Shown: positions 43,001 to 48,496 of the stretch, piece by piece | Layout: every line of letters begins with the position of its first letter | How positions within the stretch are numbered: the first letter of the stretch is position 1 | Translations under genes and position numbers: made by a program | Assembly (NCBI RefSeq): GCF_000238595.1 | Contig: NZ_AGTS01000079.1 | Span: forward strand, 1 to 48,496 | Source: Acidovorax sp. NO-1 | Lineage (GTDB): Bacteria; Pseudomonadota; Gammaproteobacteria; Burkholderiales; Burkholderiaceae_C | Length of the DNA: 48,496 bases | Reading direction: 5' to 3' | The notes under the pieces: generated by a model | Told to the model about the DNA's origin: nothing | Seen by the model: only the letters and a program-made list of their open reading frames with translations | Databases searched by the model: none

Positions 43001-43936
43001 TCACTCCCGAATCTGCCGTCCCGTCAGCTTCAGGAACAAGTCTTCCAGGTTGGCAGGGCGGTGCAGCGTCCGCAGGTGGCCATGCTGGCCCAGCGCCTGC
43101 AACAGGGGCTGCGCGTTCTGGGTGTAGAAGAACACCGTCTCGCCGCTGATCTCCACGCGCGCGGCCAGGGCACGCAGGTGGGCGTCCTCGGCCAGCGCCA
43201 CGGCGCCCACGCCGAAGACTTCGACCACGTCGCTTTCCAGGTGCAGGGCGATCAGCTCGCGCGGCTTGCCTTCGGCGATTTTCTTGCCGTGGTCCAGCAC
43301 CAGCAGGCGCGAGCACAGGCGCTCGGCCTCGTCCATGAAGTGGGTGGTCAGCAAGATGGAAGTGCCTTGCTGCAGCAGCAGTTGCAGCCGCTCCCACATC
43401 AGGTGGCGGGCCTGCGGGTCGAGGCCGGTGGTGGGTTCGTCCAGCAGCAGCAGGCGCGGGCGGTTGACGAGGGCGCGGGCCAGCGACAGGCGCCGCTTCA
43501 TCCCGCCCGAGAGTTCGCCCGGCTTGGCGTCTGCTTTGTGCGTGAGCGCGGCAAACTCCAGCAGCTGGGGCACGCGCTCGTCCATGGTGCGGCCCTTGAG
43601 CCGGAAGTAACGGCCAAACACGCGCAGGTTTTCGGCGCAGGTGAAGTCCGGGTCCAGCGTGTCGAACTGGGTGACCACGCCCAACTGCGCCTTGATGGCC
43701 AGCGCATCGCGCGGCATGTACAGCGGCGCGGCAGCGCCCTCGGGGTAGAACAGCACGTTGCCGCTGTCGGGCGCCGTCAGGCCCAGGCACATGCGGATGG
43801 TGGTGGTCTTGCCCGCCCCGTTGGGGCCGATGACGCCAAGGCATTCGCCGGGAGCGATGGCAAAAGACACATCGTTCACCACCGTGGCATCGCCGTAGTG
43901 CTTGTACAGGTTCTGGACGGCAAAGAGTTCGCTCAT
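43001..43936 (-). CDS. ABC transporter ATP-binding protein, NodI-like
   Basis: A 311-residue ABC-2-type export ATPase. Walker A is GPNGAGKTTTIRM, the Q-loop VVTQFDTLDPDFT, signature LSGGMKRRLSLARAL, Walker B LLLLDEPTTGLD, switch His LLTTHFMDEAERL. The C-terminal extension of about 90 residues is typical of NodI/DrrA exporters. A NodJ-like permease would be expected next door, but none is here; the only one in the window is about 16 kb away at 26608-27462. Because NodI and NodJ are usually adjacent, this is an orphan ATPase or the pair has been split. AMP nucleosidase lies upstream on the same strand. Confidence 0.9.
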   Translation of the reverse strand: MSELFAVQNLYKHYGDATVVNDVSFAIAPGECLGVIGPNGAGKTTTIRMCLGLTAPDSGNVLFYPEGAAAPLYMPRDALAIKAQLGVVTQFDTLDPDFTCAENLRVFGRYFRLKGRTMDERVPQLLEFAALTHKADAKPGELSGGMKRRLSLARALVNRPRLLLLDEPTTGLDPQARHLMWERLQLLLQQGTSILLTTHFMDEAERLCSRLLVLDHGKKIAEGKPRELIALHLESDVVEVFGVGAVALAEDAHLRALAARVEISGETVFFYTQNAQPLLQALGQHGHLRTLHRPANLEDLFLKLTGRQIRE

Positions 43937-43984
43937 GCTGCCATTGTGGCGGCATTGGGGTCGCGCTGCTTCAGTGCTTGCGGA

Positions 43985-44045
43985 TAAATAGGCCTCTAGC
44001 GCTTATTGGATAAGCGCTGGCAGCTATTGAAAAGATAGCGTTTTG
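43985..44045 (+). repeat. Two-hairpin intergenic repeat, copy H (best-preserved)
   Basis: AGCGCTTATTGGATAAGCGCT forms a perfect 9-bp stem. GCTATTGAAAAGATAGC forms a 5-bp second stem followed by GTTTTG. It is used here as the type sequence. It lies between the AMP nucleosidase 3' end and the NodI-like gene; no gene is seen in the 195-bp gap. Confidence 0.88.
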
Positions 44046-44131
44046 CGTGGGGCTGCTCAGCGGGGCGCCACCCCGGCACCGTGGGCGCGGGGCGGTAGTG
44101 GAGTGCGCAGCCGTTCGAAACGGTGCAGCGT

Positions 44132-45613
44132 TTACTGGAAGGCGACTTCCGCAAAGCTGCGCAGCTTGCGGCTGTGCAGGCGGGCCATGCCTTCGGCGCG
44201 CAGCATTTCCAGCGCGCGGATGCCGATGCGCAGGTGCTGGTCCACGCGCTCGCGGTAGAAGTGGTTGGCCATGCCGGGCAGCTTGATCTCGCCGTGCAGG
44301 GGCTTGTCGCTTACGCACAGCAGGGTGCCGTAGGGCACGCGGAAGCGGAAGCCGTTGGCCGCGATGGTGGCGCTTTCCATGTCCAGCGCCACGGCGCGGC
44401 TTTGGCTGAAGCGGCGCTGGGGCTGGTTGTCGGGCAGCAATTCCCAGTTGCGGTTGTCGGTGCTGGCCACGGTGCCGGTGCGCATGATGCGCTTGAGGTC
44501 GGCACCGCTCACGCCAGTCACGCCTGCCACGGCGGATTCAAGGGCGAGCTGAATCTCGGCCAGCGCGGGGATGGGCACCCACAGCGGCAGTTCTTCGTCC
44601 AGCACATGGTCTTCGCGCACATAGCCGTGGGCCAGCACGTAGTCGCCCAGTTGCTGGCTGTTGCGCAGGCCCGCGCAGTGGCCCAGCATGATCCAGGCGT
44701 GCGGGCGCAGCACGGCGATGTGGTCGGTGATGGTCTTGGCGTTGGACGGGCCCACACCGATGTTGACCATGGTGATGCCGCTCGCGTCCTTGCGCACCAG
44801 GTGGTAGGCGGGCATTTGCGGCAGGCGGGGCGGAGCCACGCCGAGCTCGTCGCCAGTCTGGGCGGGCAGCCCCACCCGGCGCGTGACGACATTGCCCGGT
44901 TCGATGAAGGCCACATATTCACTGTCCTCCTTGGCCATCTCGGCATGCCCCAGGCGCACGAATTCGTCAATGTAGAACTGGTAATTGGTGAACAGCACGA
45001 AGTTCTGGAACCACTCGGGCGCCGTGCCCGTGTAGTGGCGCAGGCGGTGCAGCGAATAGTCCACGCGCGGTGCGGTAAACAGCGACAGCGGTTGCGCCTC
45101 GCCCGGGCGGGCCTGCCAGGTGCCGTTGGCAATGCCGTCGTCCATGGCGGCCAGGTCGGGCAGGTCGAACACGTCGCGCATCAGCATGCGGCGCTCGGTG
45201 GTCAGCGTGCCCTCGATGTGGTCGTGCTCGGCAAACGAGAAGTGGATGGGGATGGGGTGTGCGCTGGTGCCCACTTCCAGCTCCACGTTGTGGCTGGCGC
45301 GCAGCAGGCGGAACTGCTCGGCATAGTAGTTGGCAAACAGGTCGGGCCGCGTGAGCGTGGTCTCGTAGCGGCCAGGGCCCTCGACGAAGCCATAAGCCAG
45401 TTTGGTGTCGGCACGCGCCACCGTGGTGGTGTGCACCCGGACAAAGGGGTAGAACGCACGCACAGGCGATCCGGGCGTCTCACCGCCCACAAAGCGGTGC
45501 ATGGCTTCGCGCAGGTGGTCTATCTGTTGCTGGTAAATGCGCTGCACCTGCGCCAGAGCGTCGGCCGGATCGGTGTGGCGGGTGGGGGCGATGAAGTCGG
45601 GGATGAGGGGCAT
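44132..45613 (-). CDS. amn: AMP nucleosidase
   Basis: A 493-residue enzyme that hydrolyses AMP to adenine and ribose-5-phosphate. The N-terminal AMNp_N domain (about 10-170; YPFVRVHTTTVARADTKLAY, RPDLFANYYAEQF, EVGTSAHPIPIHFSF) and the C-terminal nucleoside-phosphorylase-like domain (about 280-470; MVNIGVGPSNAKTITDH, LRPHAWIMLGHCAGLR, VALDMESATIAANGFRF) are both present. Length is close to the E. coli enzyme (484). The start at MPLIPDFIAPTRHT is preferred to an upstream in-frame extension. It is downstream of a PAS-GGDEF-EAL gene by 25 bases on the same strand. Confidence 0.95.
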   Translation of the reverse strand: MPLIPDFIAPTRHTDPADALAQVQRIYQQQIDHLREAMHRFVGGETPGSPVRAFYPFVRVHTTTVARADTKLAYGFVEGPGRYETTLTRPDLFANYYAEQFRLLRASHNVELEVGTSAHPIPIHFSFAEHDHIEGTLTTERRMLMRDVFDLPDLAAMDDGIANGTWQARPGEAQPLSLFTAPRVDYSLHRLRHYTGTAPEWFQNFVLFTNYQFYIDEFVRLGHAEMAKEDSEYVAFIEPGNVVTRRVGLPAQTGDELGVAPPRLPQMPAYHLVRKDASGITMVNIGVGPSNAKTITDHIAVLRPHAWIMLGHCAGLRNSQQLGDYVLAHGYVREDHVLDEELPLWVPIPALAEIQLALESAVAGVTGVSGADLKRIMRTGTVASTDNRNWELLPDNQPQRRFSQSRAVALDMESATIAANGFRFRVPYGTLLCVSDKPLHGEIKLPGMANHFYRERVDQHLRIGIRALEMLRAEGMARLHSRKLRSFAEVAFQ

Positions 45614-45638
45614 GGCGCTATTGTCCACAAGCCTGTGG

Positions 45639-47702
45639 TTATTTCCGCAGCCAGTCGCTCGCCCTGCTTGCATCCATCGGTTCCGACACCACAAACCCCT
45701 GAATCAAATCGCACCCCAGCCCCGTCAACAGCCCCACCTGCTCCGCCGTCTCCACCCCCTCGGCCACGGTCTTCAGCTGCAAGCTGTGTCCCATCTGAAT
45801 AATGGCCGTGACGATGGCAACGTCGTCTGCGTTGCCCGGGGTATCTGCCACAAAAGACCGGTCGATCTTGAGCTTGTCGATGGGGTAGCGCTTGAGGTAC
45901 GCCAGTGATGAATAGCCTGTTCCAAAGTCGTCAATCGATATGCCCACGCCCAGCGCCTTCAGGGCGTTGAGCGTGTCCAGCACCTGGCCGGTCTGGTGCA
46001 TCAGCACGGACTCGGTCAACTCGATCTCCAGGTAGTGCGGCGCCAATCCGGTTTCGCGCAGCACGGTGGCGATCTCGGCGGCCACGTCGCGTTGGCGGAA
46101 CTCGATGGCGGACAGGTTGACCGCGACCGGCACCATGGCAAGGCCCTGGTCTTGCCATTCCTTGAGCTGACGGCAGGCTTCGCGCATGACCCAGCGGCCG
46201 ATGGGCGTGATGAGGCCGCGCGATTCCGAGAAGGTGATGAACTCGTCGGGGCCGACCAGCCCGCGCTCTGGGTGGCGCCAGCGCACCAGGGCTTCCAGGC
46301 CTTGCAGCGCGCCGTCGGACAGGCGTACCTGGGGCTGGTAGTGCAGCTCGAACGCGTCGGTCGCAATGGCTTCGCGCAGCAGGCGTTCGTGGCGCAGCAC
46401 GTCCAGGGCGCTGGCATCCATGCTGGGGTCGTAAAACTGGCGGTTTCCGCGCCCACTCTCCTTGGCGTGGTGCATGGCGGCGTCGGCGCAGCGCAGCAGC
46501 TGGTCAGCACTGTGGCCGTGTTCCGGGTACAGCGCGATGCCGATGGAGGGCGAGATGGTGAGCGGAAGCTGGTCGATGGTGAATACGCCATGCATGGCGG
46601 CCAGCAACTTATCGGCCACCACCGCCGCATCTTCTGGGCTGGCCACGTCGGTGAGCACGACCACGAACTCGTCGCCCCCCAGGCGCGCCACCACATCGGC
46701 GTCGCGCACGCCCTGGCGCAGGCGCTCCGCCACGTTGCACAGCAGCTGGTCGCCGGCATGGTGGCCCAGCGAGTCGTTGACGGTCTTGAAGTGGTCAAGG
46801 TTCAGGAACAGCGCAGCGCACCGCCCGTGCCGCCTGCGGGCCAGCGAGAGAACCTGCGAGAGCTGCTCCATCAGGAAGTGCCGGTTGGGCAACTGCGTGA
46901 GGCTGTCGTGCAGGGCGATGAAGGCTTCGCGCTCCTGGGCCTGCTTGCGGGCGGTGATGTCGCGCACCACCACGATGCGGTAGTCTGCGTGGTGCAGGGG
47001 CATGGTCTTGCCCACCACCTCCACGGGAATGGCGTGACCATCCTTGTGGCGAATCGTCACTTCGTAAGGATCTTCTCGGCCGGACCGGGTGTAGTCCAGG
47101 GCCACGGCGCGCCACTCGGGGCTGATGAAGTTGAAGATGGACAGGCCCACCACTTCCGTCAGTGCATAGCCGGTGAGGCGCGTGAGGGCTTCGTTGCCGT
47201 CGGTGATGATGCCGTCGCGGTGGAACACGATCGCCTCGTCCGTGGCCTCGGTGAACTTGCGCATGCGCTCTTCGCTCTGGCGCACCGTGCGTTCGGCACG
47301 CCAGCGCTCGGTAATGTCGGTGATCAGCACGAATGAGCCCAGCTGCTGCGAGTCGGCATCAAAGTGCGGGATCAGGTTGACCTCGATCATGCGAACCTCG
47401 CCATTGGGCAGGGTCTGCTCGCGCGTGTATTTCACGTGCTCGCGCCGGCTGCTACGCTCCACATGGGGCTGGATGGCCTCCCAGGCCTTGTCGCCAATAG
47501 CCTCTTGCACCGTCAGGCCGATGATGGACTCGGTGGTATGGCCGTTGTAGGCGGCGTAGCCCTGATTGGCGAACTGGCAGCGCAGGCCTGGCAGATCGTA
47601 GTAGGCCATCAACGCAGGCACAGAATCCGCAATCAGCCGCAACAAGGCGTCGCTGGAGCCTCGCGGGCCGGGAGCGGGTACAGCGTTCGGAAGTTCTTGC
47701 AT
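45639..47702 (-). CDS. PAS-PAS-GGDEF-EAL c-di-GMP signalling protein
   Basis: A 687-residue soluble-looking protein. Two PAS domains (about 20-150 and 155-275; ANQGYAAYNGHTTESIIG and FHRDGIITDGNEALTRLTGY) precede GGDEF (about 285-440) and EAL (about 455-680). The GGDEF signature is complete (RLGGDEFVVVL), but the upstream metal site reads FLNLDHFK, with Asn at the first Asp of the usual D-x-D, so cyclase activity may be lowered. EAL catalytic motifs (EALVRWRHP, ELTESVL, DDFGTGYSSLAYLKRYPIDK, VAEGVET) are present, so it is probably a phosphodiesterase. The start at MQELPNAVP is chosen; longer upstream frames extend across the divergent gap. Confidence 0.93.
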   Translation of the reverse strand: MQELPNAVPAPGPRGSSDALLRLIADSVPALMAYYDLPGLRCQFANQGYAAYNGHTTESIIGLTVQEAIGDKAWEAIQPHVERSSRREHVKYTREQTLPNGEVRMIEVNLIPHFDADSQQLGSFVLITDITERWRAERTVRQSEERMRKFTEATDEAIVFHRDGIITDGNEALTRLTGYALTEVVGLSIFNFISPEWRAVALDYTRSGREDPYEVTIRHKDGHAIPVEVVGKTMPLHHADYRIVVVRDITARKQAQEREAFIALHDSLTQLPNRHFLMEQLSQVLSLARRRHGRCAALFLNLDHFKTVNDSLGHHAGDQLLCNVAERLRQGVRDADVVARLGGDEFVVVLTDVASPEDAAVVADKLLAAMHGVFTIDQLPLTISPSIGIALYPEHGHSADQLLRCADAAMHHAKESGRGNRQFYDPSMDASALDVLRHERLLREAIATDAFELHYQPQVRLSDGALQGLEALVRWRHPERGLVGPDEFITFSESRGLITPIGRWVMREACRQLKEWQDQGLAMVPVAVNLSAIEFRQRDVAAEIATVLRETGLAPHYLEIELTESVLMHQTGQVLDTLNALKALGVGISIDDFGTGYSSLAYLKRYPIDKLKIDRSFVADTPGNADDVAIVTAIIQMGHSLQLKTVAEGVETAEQVGLLTGLGCDLIQGFVVSEPMDASRASDWLRK

Positions 47703-47847
47703 GGAAGGTAACAAAGAGTTTTCGTTATATCCGATCGACCTGACACCAAACTTGGGGCCAATACCTAACCGGCTGCACAACAGCGCGCCGCCCGTGCGCG
47801 CCGTTCTGTCAACATGCAGCACCAGATCAACACAGAGCAGGGGCGCA

Positions 47848-48496
47848 ATGGCGGGATTCGAAGGTTTTTCCACGGCAGCGGCCGTTCTGGCAAGCGCTAC
47901 GGGGTGCGGTTTGCTGATGGGCATCGAACGTGAGCGGCGCAAGGGGGCCGGACCTGATCGTTCGCTGGCAGGTGTCCGGTCCTTCACGCTGGCGTCCATC
48001 GGGGGCGCAGCGGCTGCGCTCACAGCCATTCCGGCGCTGGTGGTGGTGGGCGCTTTGCTGGTGGCCGCGCTGACGGTGGTGGCCTATGCCCGAGACCGCT
48101 CGGGCGACCCCGGAGTCACCACTGAAATTGCGTTGCTGCTGGCCTACCTCATTGGCGTGACCTGTGCGCGCGACCAGCTCCTGGCAGCAGCCCTGGCGGT
48201 GGTGGTGACCGGCCTGCTGGCGTTGCGCACCACCTTGCACCAGTTCTCCAGCCAGTGGCTGCAGCCGGGCGAAGTGCGCAGCGGCCTCATTCTGGCGGCA
48301 TTGGCCTTGCTCGTGTATCCATTGGCGCCCAATGCGCCCCTGTGGCAAGACGTGCTGAACCCCCAGGTGGTGGTGCGCCTGGTCATCGTGCTGCTGGCCA
48401 TCCAGTCGCTCGCGCATGTGGCGAAGCGGCTCATGCAGGCGCGCCATGCGGTGGCGTTGTCAGCGCTGGCCTCGGGCTTTGTGTCCAGCACGGCAA
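47848..48496 (+). CDS. MgtC/SapB-family membrane protein with DUF4010, truncated at right edge
   Basis: Runs off the window without a stop; the first 216 residues are visible. LASATGCGLLMGIERERRKG is the MgtC/SapB N-terminal motif with the conserved GxxxGxER-like charged residues; VRSFTLASIGGAAAAL and VTTEIALLLAYLIGV follow. The C-terminal part begins the DUF4010 domain (LRTTLHQFSSQWL, GLILAALALLVYPLAP). Five or more membrane helices are visible. MgtC-like proteins aid growth at low magnesium or modulate F1F0-ATPase; larger DUF4010 members are uncharacterised. AGGGG lies upstream of the ATG. It is divergent from the PAS-GGDEF-EAL gene across 145 bp. Confidence 0.85.
   Translation, partial: MAGFEGFSTAAAVLASATGCGLLMGIERERRKGAGPDRSLAGVRSFTLASIGGAAAALTAIPALVVVGALLVAALTVVAYARDRSGDPGVTTEIALLLAYLIGVTCARDQLLAAALAVVVTGLLALRTTLHQFSSQWLQPGEVRSGLILAALALLVYPLAPNAPLWQDVLNPQVVVRLVIVLLAIQSLAHVAKRLMQARHAVALSALASGFVSSTA

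Noticed and set aside
44123..45802. 559-residue plus-strand open frame
   Set aside because: Antisense to AMP nucleosidase, which is certain.
1..48496. CRISPR array, tRNA, rRNA, prophage or integrase
   Set aside because: I looked for regular direct repeats with spacers, tRNA-like cloverleafs and recombinase motifs and saw none; the repeats present are dispersed singly.

Overview
The window reads as a chromosomal segment of a GC-rich betaproteobacterium, most likely Comamonadaceae (Acidovorax/Simplicispira-like). This rests on the family make-up (CmpA/NrtA-type cyanate transporter, OhrR/Ohr pair, purT, many c-di-GMP and chemotaxis proteins), the codon bias that leaves long open antisense frames, and short AT-richer intergenic repeats containing an inverted AGCGCTTAT/ATAAGCGCT core that I associate with this group. 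No rRNA, tRNA, CRISPR, phage or integrase gene was seen. Taxonomy is inference; no database was searched.

Layout. 1-8.4 kb: the end of a GspB-like gene, a branched-chain-type ABC binding protein divergent from a Crp/Fnr regulator, a chemotaxis receptor, and a tight operon of DUF4394 lipoprotein, periplasmic cupredoxin and membrane GGDEF/EAL protein. 8.4-17.7 kb: a 271-bp MITE-like element, an rRNA pseudouridine synthase, a lipase-like hydrolase, a DHH phosphoesterase, htpG, a small unknown, the SrkA kinase and a second chemotaxis receptor. 17.7-24.8 kb: DUF2855, ohr-ohrR with a clear OhrR operator, enoyl-CoA hydratase, 3-hydroxyacyl-CoA dehydrogenase, GMC oxidoreductase and hemerythrin. 24.8-33.3 kb: a translationally coupled ABC-2 permease/PNPOx/PNPOx-GAF operon, then a PAS histidine kinase and NarL-type regulator leading into the cyanate cluster cynA-cynB-cynD-cynS, which has a candidate -24/-12 promoter. 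33.3-35.4 kb: ECF sigma factor, anti-sigma factor and DUF3455 lipoprotein. 35.5-41.6 kb: a sigma-54 activator with sulfurtransferase, OsmC, acyl-CoA-dehydrogenase-like flavoprotein and a rubredoxin/rubredoxin-reductase fusion. 41.7-48.5 kb: purT, a NodI-like ATPase, AMP nucleosidase, a PAS-GGDEF-EAL protein and a truncated MgtC/SapB-type membrane protein.

The most interesting functional unit is the 35.5-41.6 kb cluster. A NifA-like GAF-AAA+-Fis activator sits upstream of a near-perfect sigma-54 promoter (TGGCAC-N5-TTGC), with a 33-bp symmetric dyad at enhancer distance. The predicted outputs are sulfur-handling enzymes and a flavoprotein translationally coupled to a rubredoxin electron carrier. 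A sulfur-scavenging or thiol-redox pathway is a reasonable hypothesis, not a demonstrated one.

Two other themes stand out. First, there are three families of non-coding repeats: eight copies of a roughly 55-bp two-hairpin element (one inside the srkA reading frame, one between the sigma-54 promoter and its putative enhancer), two copies of a 96-98-bp element with inverted ends, and one 271-bp element with 23-bp inverted ends. Second, four otherwise intact genes each carry an apparent small frameshift, two of them in G/C homopolymers. This suggests either indel errors in the source assembly or unusually frequent phase-variation-like indels, so the affected genes should be read with that caution.
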